Notes under the pieces: model-generated
Seen by the model: the letters and a program-made list of their open reading frames with translations, nothing else
What the model was told of the DNA's origin: nothing
The model's database searches: none
Source: Caryophanales bacterium UBA4682
GTDB lineage: Bacteria; Bacillota_I; Bacilli_A; RFN20; CAG-288
Assembly: GCA_002404995.1 (NCBI GenBank)
Contig: DHKY01000004.1
Coordinates: forward strand, 212,613 to 276,612
DNA length: 64,000 bases
Direction: 5' to 3'
Translations under genes and position numbers: made by a program
Part shown: positions 18,262 through 27,380 of the stretch, piece by piece
Layout of the letters: every line of letters begins with the position of its first letter
How positions within the stretch are numbered: position 1 is the first letter of the stretch

Positions 18262-18319
18262 AATTCTGATAGGATTGACATCAATCTTAAGCCGAAGAAA
18301 TTTCAGCGGATAATCAATT

Positions 18320-18717
18320 TGGTGGAGATGGCGGGAGTCGAACCCGTGTCCAAACAGGAATCTCTAATGCGTACTACAGTTTGTCTGGTGTTGTATTTCG
18401 GAAGGAAAAAGACACCAGCGAAATTCATCCTTCCTATCCGCTTGAATGACCGGATGCCCCTAAGCGGATAAGGAGCAATCCTGAACAGCTCGAAAACCCA
18501 ATAAGAATAAGCTGATGAGACCCTTATTGGTCATGCATGGGAGAAGCTTTGTCTCCCTAAAGTGCGTCAGTCAGTCCTAAGACTAGGCAGCGCAGGCCCT
18601 GAGGGCCGGAGCATGGAAAAGAACAGGTTTTTTGGCACTTGTAGTTGTGTCGGTGATTAGGTCACCACTCCACTGCACGCAGAAGTCGTTCCTGCCTGTC
18701 GAAACCGGAACATCCCC
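18320..18717 (-). ncRNA. ssrA: tmRNA (ssrA)
   Basis: Rescues stalled ribosomes with SmpB. The 5' end GGGGATGTTCCGGTTTCGAC (18717 downward) pairs with the 3' end, which shows the TTCGACTCCCGCCATCTCC arm and an encoded CCA (18322-18320). The tag frame (18636-18583) reads AKKPVLFHAPAL-M-ACAA then TAG, where M is an AGG codon at 18600-18598. The bases before the resume codon (CAAGT|GCC|AAA) resemble the E. coli arrangement. Several pseudoknot-like hairpins follow the tag, e.g. GCTTATTCTTATT region and CCGCTTAGGGGC...AAGCGG. Length 398 nt is normal. Confidence 0.95.
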
Positions 18718-18727
18718 AGCAGTTTTA

Positions 18728-18755
18728 ATTATATTGAAAACAGAGAGAATTTCAA
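18728..18755 (-). promoter_or_regulatory. Promoter of the tmRNA gene
   Basis: Minus strand: TTGAAA (18755-18750), 16-base spacer, consensus TATAAT (18733-18728), ending about 10 bases before the mature 5' end. Confidence 0.75.
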
Positions 18756-18912
18756 GGAATAGAAATGCAGTCATAGCAATATTCCAAACCGTCAAGCAAA
18801 CGCAAATACAAAATACAATCATCAAAAGCAAGGAAATCAAAGTTAAATTTTCCAAAGTAGATCGTTGCGAAAAAATCAAAAGAAACAGAAAGAGATGATC
18901 TCTGATTCGTTC

Positions 18913-18951
18913 AAATAAAACTGCCCATAGAGCATGAGGCTCTATGGGCAG
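18913..18951 (-). terminator. Terminator of the M50-like gene
   Basis: Nearly perfect 13-bp stem CTGCCCATAGAGC / GCTCTATGGGCAG with a short CTCAT-type loop, followed on the minus strand by TTTTATTT; a T-run on the plus side also exists. Confidence 0.85.
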
Positions 18952-18973
18952 CTTTTTCGATTCTGTTTTTTTC

Positions 18974-20155
18974 TTAGAAGTTGAATTCAGGAAGGTGAAG
19001 GATTTCTTCTTTCTTAGCAACATCTTTATAGACAGCAAGATAGAGTTCTTTTTCTTTCTTTACACGATTGGATGGGTTCTCATAAGATTCGATTGCTGCT
19101 TTGAACTTCTGATTCAGTTTTTCGATTTCATCTCGATTCTTCGTAATGAATCCGAAGATTTCAAGAGCAACACGATAGTTTGAGAGGAGAGCTGGTGTAC
19201 GAGAGGTCTTCTTATCATCGCTCTTCCTGGTCAAATAGATCTTATCAGCACCTGCATCATCTCCGATAAGATAACGAAGATAAATTGATTCCGATGGTTC
19301 GAGGTAGCGATCATCATCATTGTAGAACTTTTTCAGATAACGCATTTCAGAAAGAACTTGGTTTGCTTTTTCAAGCTGAGAAGCATAAAGATAACTGAGA
19401 TAAGTTCCATATAAAGTGCGTGCTTTATAGAAAGACTCATAGTCTTGGAAAGAAGGAACAAGATAATCCAGTCCCATCCTTTCCTTCTTCTTGTTGATTT
19501 GAACGATGTTATATGCTTCTTTATCTTCTGAGTTCTTAGTTACCAGCAGATTGAACCTGTCTGTAGGTTTATCCTGGCGGAACGGAAGCAGTTCATAAAG
19601 AGGAATCACGAAGCCGAATAAGGCAGAGAAGAGGAGAGTATAGCCTGCAATCTTCGGTGCAGAACGATCATTGGCTTTAATAGCGACGATAAGGAAAATA
19701 ACAAGGACAGCAACTATAAGGATAGCTTCTGCAATGAAACCGCCGGCAAAAAGAAGGGTAGGGTTCTTTTTCATATCATCATCTTTTGGAGCATACTGGG
19801 CAGCAACTTCCCTGATGTTCCTGATGTTGAAGGAGACTTTCTTCTTTTCTCCTGTGCAGTCAATCAAGAAGCCAAGGAAACGGACATAGATAAGCTTGTA
19901 TCCTGCAATCTTAGCAAAGAAATACTTTCCAAGATTGTAGACAAGTGCAGTGAAAGGAATACCGACAAGCCTAGAAATCAAATAGTACGACATCGAGGAG
20001 AAGGTATTGGAGATGACAAACGATTCCGTTGATCGTTGTCCAAACCAGATACCAATCAGATAGCCAAGGTAGACAAACCTGAGCGGCCAAGATGCATTAA
20101 AGTCAAGAACGGAGTTGTGAGGAGCTTCGTTCGTTTTTCTATCTTTCTGTTCCAT
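18974..20155 (-). CDS. M50-like membrane protein lacking the HExxH site
   Basis: The 393-residue protein has an N-terminal membrane domain of about 5-6 helices and a soluble C-terminal half (residues ~210-393) with helical repeat-like character. The stretch FTALVYNLGKYFFAKIAGYKLIYVRFL (residues ~73-99) aligns by eye with the site-2-protease motif HELGHLxxxKxxGYK, but the His-Glu and second His are Tyr-Asn and Lys. A later TDMFNLL resembles the second M50 motif. If the relationship holds this is an inactive member, perhaps a chaperone or scaffold. The C-terminal half resembles TPR-type folds only loosely. Start at 20155 follows AGGAGGTA. It has its own terminator and promoter region. Confidence 0.5.
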   Translation of the reverse strand: MEQKDRKTNEAPHNSVLDFNASWPLRFVYLGYLIGIWFGQRSTESFVISNTFSSMSYYLISRLVGIPFTALVYNLGKYFFAKIAGYKLIYVRFLGFLIDCTGEKKKVSFNIRNIREVAAQYAPKDDDMKKNPTLLFAGGFIAEAILIVAVLVIFLIVAIKANDRSAPKIAGYTLLFSALFGFVIPLYELLPFRQDKPTDRFNLLVTKNSEDKEAYNIVQINKKKERMGLDYLVPSFQDYESFYKARTLYGTYLSYLYASQLEKANQVLSEMRYLKKFYNDDDRYLEPSESIYLRYLIGDDAGADKIYLTRKSDDKKTSRTPALLSNYRVALEIFGFITKNRDEIEKLNQKFKAAIESYENPSNRVKKEKELYLAVYKDVAKKEEILHLPEFNF

Positions 20156-20185
20156 TCAAATACCTCCTGAAGGAATAACACACAT

Positions 20186-20214
20186 AACTAATTTCTATTA
20201 TAAACTAATTTCTA
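20186..20214. repeat. Two direct copies of AACTAATTTCTA, 17 bases apart
   Basis: Exact 12-base copies at 20186-20197 and 20203-20214, 30-60 bases upstream of the M50-like gene start. On the minus strand the unit reads TAGAAATTAGTT and a TATAAT lies between the copies, so they flank a possible -10. They could bind a regulator on one face of the helix or be chance in AT-rich DNA. Confidence 0.4.
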
Positions 20215-20244
20215 CTTATTCGTTAGTCTGAAAAAAAGGAAGGC

Positions 20245-21339
20245 TTACTTCAGAAGCAGTAGTCCCTTTGCCTTTTCAATGTCTTCTTTTTTGATTTCAA
20301 AAGGAAGTTCAGAGAAGCTATTTGCAATAGGAAGCCTGTCTAGCCATGCTTTTAAGGCGGCAATGGAATCTTTGGCAGAACCTGTAACACCAAACACTTC
20401 TTTACCAAGAAGAACAATCTTTTCTTCTAGCTTTGCTTCGTTTTCTTCAAGATAGCCAGGCATCAAAAGGGCGATCCCCTGCCCGTGGACAAGATCCGGA
20501 TATTTACCAGAGAGCCTGTGTTCTGCTTTATGGACAATAAACAGTTTTTTCTTTCCAAAGTTCGTGAACCCGTCGTGGCTTAAGGATCCACAGATCCTCC
20601 TTGCACGTTTTGCTTCCCTGTCATCCGCTTTCGCTAGGACTCTCTTAGTAATAGAAACGACGCTCTTCCTGATGCTTAAGGCAAGGCCATCACAGGGTTC
20701 AAGTTCATGCGAAGGAGAGCAATAACGTTCAAAAGAATGAGAGAACCTATCTGCAAGTCCGCAGCCAAGCTGATAGGGAGGAACAGTGAAAGTCAAAGAA
20801 GGGTCTTCCAAAGAGAACAATGGATAGTTTGTCACAGAGTTGAACCCGCCTTTGAAATGATGCTTCCGGTCTGAAATAACACAGGAATCGGACCTTTCCG
20901 ATCCTGAAGCCGACAAAGTGATAATAGTCGCCAAAGGAAGGGCGTGAAGAGGAGCCACAAGATGCTTGTTGAAATCAAGCGGGTCTCCAGCATAGAAATA
21001 ACCATGGCAGACACTCTTTGCAGTATCTAATACCGATCCGCCTCCCGCAGCCAGAATCAATTCCGGCTGGAACGGGCGGCAGAGAGAAAGAATGTTGTTT
21101 ACATCTTCGATATCCGGGTTCTTTTTAATGCCTCCGTATTCTTCATACTCAATTCCGTTTTCCTTCAAAGAAGAAACAATTTTATCGTAGGCTCCCCTTT
21201 TCTTCAAAGAAGAACCTCCGTAAATGAGAAACACTTTCTTAAAACGATAGTCATCATGAATGATCTTTCCGATTTCACCGACCCCGTTTTCACGGAAATA
21301 GATTTTCGTCGGGCAGACAAAGTCAAAATCATCTTGCAT
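20245..21339 (-). CDS. Iron-type alcohol dehydrogenase (butanol dehydrogenase/YqhD-like)
   Basis: NAD(P)H-dependent reduction of aldehydes in fermentation. The 364-residue protein has the nucleotide motif AAGGGSVLDTAKSV near residue 97, SASGSEMSDSCVISD (family GSEMS/N motif, Met is AGG at 20895-20893), and the metal site GLADMFSHSFERYCSP, where Met is AGG and the Arg of ERY is CGT. The C-terminal iron ligands appear in VHKAEHRLSGKYPDLVHGQGIALLMP; the first is AEH rather than the common HA.EH but both His are present. PELILAAGGGS and GHGQ-like VHGQGIA fit the butanol dehydrogenase branch. Start at 21339 follows GGAGGTAATCC. Confidence 0.93.
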   Translation of the reverse strand: MQDDFDFVCPTKIYFRENGVGEIGKIIHDDYRFKKVFLIYGGSSLKKRGAYDKIVSSLKENGIEYEEYGGIKKNPDIEDVNNILSLCRPFQPELILAAGGGSVLDTAKSVCHGYFYAGDPLDFNKHLVAPLHALPLATIITLSASGSERSDSCVISDRKHHFKGGFNSVTNYPLFSLEDPSLTFTVPPYQLGCGLADRFSHSFERYCSPSHELEPCDGLALSIRKSVVSITKRVLAKADDREAKRARRICGSLSHDGFTNFGKKKLFIVHKAEHRLSGKYPDLVHGQGIALLMPGYLEENEAKLEEKIVLLGKEVFGVTGSAKDSIAALKAWLDRLPIANSFSELPFEIKKEDIEKAKGLLLLK

Positions 21340-21749
21340 AATGGATTACCTCCTATCGGAAGTAGTGTAGCACATACCGCCTTGTTGTTTCCTGTTACAA
21401 TGAGCATCCAAACTATTTTTTTCCTTATAAAAGCAAAAACGAATCCTCTTCGTAAAGCATAAGCAGCACATGAAGAAACCTATTCTTGTTTTTTCTTTGC
21501 CAGCGCTTCTTAAGCAAACAAAAACAAGTAAAAAGAAGATAGTCTTAGGAACAGAAAAGCGAAACAAAAGAGACAAAGAAACACTATTTTTTTCATGAAA
21601 AAAGCAAAGAAGAAACCCATCTAGGATTGAAAAAGAACAATTTGAAATTGCCTTTGCTTTCAAACGCAAGTTTTCATTCCACAATATTGTTTAATTATGA
21701 TAGAATTAACAGCAGGGAAAACCCTGATTTATATTTTCTAGGAGGAAAA
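21340..21749. other. 410-base intergenic region between Fe-ADH and ppdK
   Basis: Purine-rich on the plus strand with many AAAG and AAAC runs; no credible gene. Near ppdK a -10 like TATGAT/TAGAAT occurs (around 21694-21705) with no good -35, followed by a small AGGG-AAAA-CCCT hairpin. The Fe-ADH side holds only its ribosome site and a weak TACACT -10. Confidence 0.45.
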
Positions 21750-24503
21750 ATGGCTACTAAGAAGAAATCTGTTAAAGCAGTTTCTGCCCCTAAGGCCAAG
21801 AAACCGCGCAGCACCTACAAGCCGGGACAGTATGTCTACAGCTTCGGTGAAGGTTACGGAACCGGCGCTACCGTTCAGGATCGTAAGAACCTGCTCGGCG
21901 GAAAAGGCGCAGGTCTTGCCGAAAGGAAACACATCGGCATTCTGATTCCGGATGGATTCACTGTTACCACAGAAGCCTGCACGGCTTACTATGATAATGG
22001 TCGTAAGATCTCGAAAGACATCCAGAAACAGATCAAAGAGAACATCAAGGCTCTCGAGGAACGTACTGGCAAATCCTTCGGACATGGTCCGAAACCGTTA
22101 CTTGTCTCCGTCCGTTCTGGTGCCCGTGTCTCTAGGCCTGGTAGGATGGACACCATCCTCAACCTCGGTCTTAATGATGAGACCGTCGAAGCTTTAGCAA
22201 AACAGTCTGGAAAGCCTCGTTTCGCCTATGATTCCTATCGTCGTTTCATCCTTAGGTTCACCAACATCGCCAAGGGATGGCCGCGTACTGACAGGGACAA
22301 GAGGTTAGATGATGTCAAGGTCCGTCTTGGCGTCAAAAACGACAAGGATGTTCCGGTCGAAGAACTTCAGAAGTTAGTCGTTGCTTATAAGGAATACTAT
22401 AAGAAGACCTTCAAAGAAGAGTTCCCGTCCAACCCAGTCGATCAGTTAAGGACTGCTGTCGAAGCAATCTTCCACTCCTGGGATAACGAACGTGCTACCC
22501 TTTATCGTAAGATGAACAACATCCCTTATTCTTGGGGAACTGCTGTCAACGTCCAGTCGATGGCCTTCGGAAACAGGAATGACAACTCCGGTACCGGTGT
22601 CGGATTCACCCGTCAGCCGACCGATGGTCATAACCAGATCTTCGCCGAGTATTTAATCAATGCCCAGGGTGAGGATGTTGTTGCTGGTATCCGTACTCCG
22701 CTTCACATCGAAGCCTTAAAGGAACAGCAGCCGCACATCTACAAGCAGTTAGTTGATTCTGCTAAGAAGCTTGAAAAGCATTACAAAGACAGGCAGGACT
22801 TCGAGTTCACTGTCGAAGACGGAAAGCTCTACTTCTTACAGACCCGTAACGGAAAACGTACCGGCCCTGCAGCTCTTCAGATTGCAACCGATATGGTCAA
22901 AGAAGGATTGATCGACGAGAAAGACGCTATCTTACGTGTTGAACCTCGCTCCCTCGATCAGCTTCTCCATCCGACCTTCGTCGAAGCTGCCGAAAAGAAA
23001 GCTGTCACCATCGCTACCGGTAACCCGGCAGGCCCGGGTGCTGCTGTCGGACACATTGTCTTCACTGCTGAAAAGGCCCAGGCTTTAAAGGCAAAGGACA
23101 AGAATGCCCAGCTCATCTTAGTCCGTGCTGAGACTTCTCCGGAAGACTTAGGCGGTATGGTCGCTGCTCAGGGTGTCTTAACCAGGCGCGGTGGCAGGAC
23201 CAGCCATGCAGCTGTCGTTGCCCGTCAGATCGGTAAGACCTGTATCACTGGATGCGGTGCCTTAAAAGTTGATGAAGTCAAAGGCACGATGGAACTTGGT
23301 GGAAAGAAATACAAAGAAGGAGATGTCATCTCCCTCAATGGTTCCACTGGCTGCATCTATGATGGTGCTGTCGAAACCAAGGAAGGCGGAGACAATCCGA
23401 ACTTCAAGAAAGTCCTGAAATGGGCTGATAAGTATGCTCGTATCGAAGTCAAGGCCAATGCCGATACTCCGGAAGAAGCCGCAAAGGCTATCGAGCTTGG
23501 TGCAAAGGGCATCGGCTTATGCCGTACTGAGCACAGGTTCCGTGGAAAAGACCGTCTTATCATCAGGCAGCAGAGGATTCTCTCTGATACCACTGAAGAG
23601 CGTGTCGGCTATCTCAACAAGCTTGAGAAATTCCAGGAAGAGGATTTCTACAACAGGTACTTAGCTGTCAACGGAATCAACATCTCTGTCCGTCTGTTAG
23701 ATCCGCCGCTTGATGAATACTTACCGAACAACGCCGAGGATATCGCTTCCTTAGCCAAGAAGTCCGGCAAGAGCGTTGAACAGATCAACCGTCGTATCAC
23801 TGAACTCCACAGGACCAACCCGATGATGGGTCTCCGTGGCTGCCGTCTCGACGTTGTCTATCCTGAAATCGGACGCAGGCAGGCTGAAGCTGTCATCAAG
23901 GCTGCTTTACGCGCTGAAAAGACCCTTTCCGAAAAGGCTGGCAAGAAGGTCCATATCGTTGCTTCCTTAATGGTTCCGCAGGTTGTCGCTGAAAAGGAAT
24001 TCGTCTTCGTCAAGAACTTAGTCAGCGAAGTCGCTGATAAGATCATTGCCGAATCCGATTATGATAAGAAGAGGAAGTACATCGTCGGAACCATGGTCGA
24101 GACTCCGCGTGCTGCTTTAACCGGTGGCCAGATCGGTAAGCATGCTGCTTACTTCTCCTACGGAACCAACGATCTCACTCAGTTCACCTTCGGCTTCTCC
24201 CGTAACGACTATTCTTCTTACATCACTCCTTACCTCGATGAACATCTCATCGAATTCGATCCGTTCAAGACCATCGATAACGATGGTGTCGGACGTCTCA
24301 TCGCAAGGTCTGTCAAGGAAGGCAAAGAAGCCAACCCTGATCTCCACTGCGGTGTCTGCGGTGAAGCTGGCGGCGATCCGGAATCTATCGCTCTGTTCGA
24401 TAAATACGGAATCGACTATGTTTCCTGCTCTCCGTTCCGTGTCCCTGGCGCTCGCTTAGCAGCTGCTCAGGCTGAAGTCCGGGACGAAGGCTATCAGTAC
24501 TAA
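21750..24503 (+). CDS. ppdK: Pyruvate, phosphate dikinase
   Basis: Interconverts PEP + AMP + PPi and pyruvate + ATP + Pi. The protein is 917 residues, against ~875 usual, because of a basic N-terminal tail (~40 residues, Lys/Ala rich). The ATP-grasp domain has GKGAGLAEMKHIGI, SMPGMMDTILNLGL, GNMNDNSGTGVGFTR and DMQDFEFTVE. The phosphohistidine domain has LTMRGGMTSHAAVVAR with catalytic His. The PEP barrel has GLCRTEHMF, NPMMGLRGCRL, GTMVETPRA and the C-terminal CGVCGEAGGDP. About twenty AGG codons versus about ten internal ATG occur, nearly all at Met-tolerant or invariant Met sites. The start follows AGGAGGAAAA; an earlier in-frame ATG (21627) is inside the leader. Confidence 0.97.
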   Translation: MATKKKSVKAVSAPKAKKPRSTYKPGQYVYSFGEGYGTGATVQDRKNLLGGKGAGLAERKHIGILIPDGFTVTTEACTAYYDNGRKISKDIQKQIKENIKALEERTGKSFGHGPKPLLVSVRSGARVSRPGRMDTILNLGLNDETVEALAKQSGKPRFAYDSYRRFILRFTNIAKGWPRTDRDKRLDDVKVRLGVKNDKDVPVEELQKLVVAYKEYYKKTFKEEFPSNPVDQLRTAVEAIFHSWDNERATLYRKMNNIPYSWGTAVNVQSMAFGNRNDNSGTGVGFTRQPTDGHNQIFAEYLINAQGEDVVAGIRTPLHIEALKEQQPHIYKQLVDSAKKLEKHYKDRQDFEFTVEDGKLYFLQTRNGKRTGPAALQIATDMVKEGLIDEKDAILRVEPRSLDQLLHPTFVEAAEKKAVTIATGNPAGPGAAVGHIVFTAEKAQALKAKDKNAQLILVRAETSPEDLGGMVAAQGVLTRRGGRTSHAAVVARQIGKTCITGCGALKVDEVKGTMELGGKKYKEGDVISLNGSTGCIYDGAVETKEGGDNPNFKKVLKWADKYARIEVKANADTPEEAAKAIELGAKGIGLCRTEHRFRGKDRLIIRQQRILSDTTEERVGYLNKLEKFQEEDFYNRYLAVNGINISVRLLDPPLDEYLPNNAEDIASLAKKSGKSVEQINRRITELHRTNPMMGLRGCRLDVVYPEIGRRQAEAVIKAALRAEKTLSEKAGKKVHIVASLMVPQVVAEKEFVFVKNLVSEVADKIIAESDYDKKRKYIVGTMVETPRAALTGGQIGKHAAYFSYGTNDLTQFTFGFSRNDYSSYITPYLDEHLIEFDPFKTIDNDGVGRLIARSVKEGKEANPDLHCGVCGEAGGDPESIALFDKYGIDYVSCSPFRVPGARLAAAQAEVRDEGYQY

Positions 24504-24532
24504 TCTACTGAATCCTATCTAAAACAAAAAGG

Positions 24533-24561
24533 CTGCTGCACGAAAGTGCAGCAGTTTTTTT
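24533..24561 (+). terminator. Terminator of ppdK
   Basis: Stem CTGCTGCA / TGCAGCAG with a CGAAAG loop followed by seven T. Confidence 0.9.
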
Positions 24562-24663
24562 CTTTGGAATTGATTTTGAGCCAAACGTATGATAAAAAGA
24601 CAATCTTAAAGCTAATAGCAAAGCGATCCCTTTCCATCAAATATGGCTTTATTGATTTTTCTC

Positions 24664-24693
24664 TTGCTTTTAGTAATTTATCCATTATATAAT
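24664..24693 (+). promoter_or_regulatory. Promoter of the first secreted-protein/permease module
   Basis: TTGCTT (24664-24669), 18-base spacer, TATAAT (24688-24693); followed by AAAAAAAGGAG and the ATG at 24713, giving a very short leader. Confidence 0.6.
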
Positions 24694-24712
24694 TTAAAAA
24701 AAGGAGAAAAAG

Positions 24713-27376
24713 ATGATCCACTTGAGCAAAATGTCACTATGTTTCCTTGCTTCATTAGGTCTTTCTTTCTTCCATCCAATACAAAGAACTTTTAGAAGTT
24801 CAATTTCTGAAGAATCAAAAAAAGCACAAAAAATCAGAACAGATGATACCTATAGTGAAGAAAAACAAGTGCCTGGATTCAAAATAAATAAAGTGTCTGA
24901 GCCTACAATAGACAATTTTTTTAACTTTTATAAATTCTATACTTCGCCAGGGTTTGGTAATGGAGTATTTGTGGCTGATGTATTCCAAAATGAATTGCCA
25001 AATACAAAGCTTTATGAAATAAAGCTGATTGATAATTCAATCAAGTATTATGATTATGCCGGATATGATTCTCTTAGAATTGAAAAATACGTGGTGGAAT
25101 TTCTCTACGAAAAGGATGGTTTGACAAAGGATTTTTATATTCCTACAATATCTGAAGCTGCAGAAATCATCGAAAATTCGTCTCGAATAGAAAAAACAAA
25201 TGAAAAATATCACAATTTAATCACAAGTATTTCAGCGGAGTCTTCCTATAAATCTAGTCTTCCATATATTCAAACTTACTCTTCAGCCAGAAAAGCCGGA
25301 GATGTGGATACTCAATCTGTATTGGATCATTACCTATCTATCGCAAGTCAGAACAATGACAATGTTTTTCTTGGAAGCACAATGTTAGCAACTGCACAGG
25401 CAATTCCTTCAGCGGATGACTCAATTGTAAACATCATTCCAAAATCGTATTTTACAACAAATGGCGAATATCAAAAAGGCGGTGCAGAATGGGGTTATTT
25501 TATTAAAACATCAACTGATTACGACAATAATAAAATATCTAGTGTCCTACTATACGATATTTTTAATTTAAAAAATGATTTTAACAATCCGGATATTGTT
25601 CAAATCAAACCAGTTTTCACTTGGGATTTCAAATACAACTATGATGCAGATGTAGTAACAAAAGAGTATGAAAACAACTATTGCTTAGCAAACCCACAAT
25701 ATAGAGCCGGAGTAAAATACATCAAACATCCAAAAGACACGAGTTCTTTTATACCGAAAAACCCAGAGGAATCAGGATATTCTATTCAGAATGATCAAGG
25801 ATATTGTATTGGGTCTGTGTCGGCAAAATTCGTCGGCACGCACAAAAACTTTCTAAGCAGCACCCCTGAGCACCTGCAATCACTGGCTGTCCTTTTAGGA
25901 AACATAGCCCTCGGTGCGGCAACTAGCGGTTTAAGCACGGGAGCACAAGTAGCTATTGGAGCTGCGTATACTGCAATAACAAATTTAACCAGGAATGCAA
26001 CTAAAGATATACCCAAGGCACTAACCTCTTTCAGAGCGAATGGAAAATATATATTTCAAACAGACAGAATCGTAGGTTACGGAAATATTGAGGATGCCAA
26101 AAAGAATGATTTTCAGAAATTTGTTAATTTTTCTTCGCCCACTTCCGACAATTCCAAGCCCAGGCTCTTTAAAGACAATTCGGATTCTATCAATTATCAT
26201 ATTCAATTATTGTCAGATCAAAATTCAAAAGACTATACTGGACTTTTCCTTCATAGCTTTACATGTTCTGTTTTCAATGACAATTCGAATCTGTTCCACC
26301 ACAACCCTGACTTTGTCAGTACAATCAGTTCATCTTGGACATATTTAATAGGTAGAAATTTCACAAGGCAGGAACTCACCATAAACAAAACTTCGATCAA
26401 CGAAGAAGTTATTTTTGGCTATAATTCTGATGCAGTTGTTCTACTAAAAACCAGTGAAGCTGGTGCATATGATATTGTTTTAACCAATATGCCAGCAAAT
26501 ACTACTTTAGCAATCTCTCAAATTAATTCAAATTCAGGAAGCAGTACATGGAAGGATATTAATGAAGACAATAGAGTTGTTCCTAATGAAAAATTTTTAA
26601 AGCACTATGTTACTTTAGGTGCCAATGCGACATACGAAATCAGAGTCTATAGAATCACAAACGGCTATAAAGACTTTGGTGGAGCACTACTTAGTGTATA
26701 TAAAAGTGACTCATCTACTGTCAGTACTGGTAGTTCAGAATATGGCAGAAACTACACCTATAGAAACATTTATAACAACGGTTATTATATAAATAATTGT
26801 TTCAAGCCAGAAAAAGATGGCTTATATACCATCGTGGCTGCCCCTTCTTCTACTTCCGCCTCAAGCGATACTTATATCACTGTTCTGGATTCGAATTTCA
26901 AAAAAATAGCCGAAGATGATGATGGTTTTGGGGATCGAACCGCAGGCATTAAAATCAACCTAATTGCTGGAAAAGAATATTTCATCATCAGTCGTTTCTA
27001 TAATGTTAACAGCACAGGAAATTATGAGGTAGATATTTTTAAGCAAACATATCTACCAGAACTTCAAGGAAAAGTGCTAAATTCAGGATTAACAATGAAA
27101 TTAGGGAAAAATATTTCCGCACGATGTTTCTTAATAAGCCAGTCTTCTGCTAAAAATGTAGAATTCTATGCCTATTGGGATACTGCTGAAAGTTCTTCAA
27201 ATTTTCCAAACATATATCTACATATATATAATGCAAGAATTGGAACTTTGCTAGCCTCAACAAATATTCTTTATACCTCTTGTTCTTTCAGCTTTTCAGC
27301 GGATACATTATATTTAATAGAATTCTCGGCTCAATCTGATTATTTTACAGATGTACATGTCGATTTAAAGGTATAG
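24713..27376 (+). CDS. Large secreted protein with C-terminal PPC-like domain (module 1)
   Basis: An 887-residue exported protein with a signal peptide (LSKMSLCFLASLGLSFFHPIQ). It is paralogous to the gene at 44090: both share a block IPKSYFTxxG...GxEWGYxIxTS near residues 240-270, a LFKDxxDSIN block and the repeats below. Residues ~395-430 form a Gly/Ala-rich hydrophobic stretch (LAVLLGNIALGAATSGLSTG...) that could insert in membranes. The C-terminal third has two PPC-like beta domains, the clearest with GLYTIVAAP, DTYITVLDSNFKKIAEDDDGFG and the closing GNYEVDIF. PPC domains accompany secreted peptidases and binding proteins. No catalytic motif is seen. The gene is AT-rich and its AGG/ATG ratio is lower than in housekeeping genes. 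Function unknown. Confidence 0.7.
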   Translation: MIHLSKMSLCFLASLGLSFFHPIQRTFRSSISEESKKAQKIRTDDTYSEEKQVPGFKINKVSEPTIDNFFNFYKFYTSPGFGNGVFVADVFQNELPNTKLYEIKLIDNSIKYYDYAGYDSLRIEKYVVEFLYEKDGLTKDFYIPTISEAAEIIENSSRIEKTNEKYHNLITSISAESSYKSSLPYIQTYSSARKAGDVDTQSVLDHYLSIASQNNDNVFLGSTMLATAQAIPSADDSIVNIIPKSYFTTNGEYQKGGAEWGYFIKTSTDYDNNKISSVLLYDIFNLKNDFNNPDIVQIKPVFTWDFKYNYDADVVTKEYENNYCLANPQYRAGVKYIKHPKDTSSFIPKNPEESGYSIQNDQGYCIGSVSAKFVGTHKNFLSSTPEHLQSLAVLLGNIALGAATSGLSTGAQVAIGAAYTAITNLTRNATKDIPKALTSFRANGKYIFQTDRIVGYGNIEDAKKNDFQKFVNFSSPTSDNSKPRLFKDNSDSINYHIQLLSDQNSKDYTGLFLHSFTCSVFNDNSNLFHHNPDFVSTISSSWTYLIGRNFTRQELTINKTSINEEVIFGYNSDAVVLLKTSEAGAYDIVLTNMPANTTLAISQINSNSGSSTWKDINEDNRVVPNEKFLKHYVTLGANATYEIRVYRITNGYKDFGGALLSVYKSDSSTVSTGSSEYGRNYTYRNIYNNGYYINNCFKPEKDGLYTIVAAPSSTSASSDTYITVLDSNFKKIAEDDDGFGDRTAGIKINLIAGKEYFIISRFYNVNSTGNYEVDIFKQTYLPELQGKVLNSGLTMKLGKNISARCFLISQSSAKNVEFYAYWDTAESSSNFPNIYLHIYNARIGTLLASTNILYTSCSFSFSADTLYLIEFSAQSDYFTDVHVDLKV

Positions 27377-27380
27377 ACCA

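Noticed and set aside
18253..18471. Short frames across the tmRNA gene
   Set aside because: The DNA is explained by tmRNA with paired ends and an encoded CCA.
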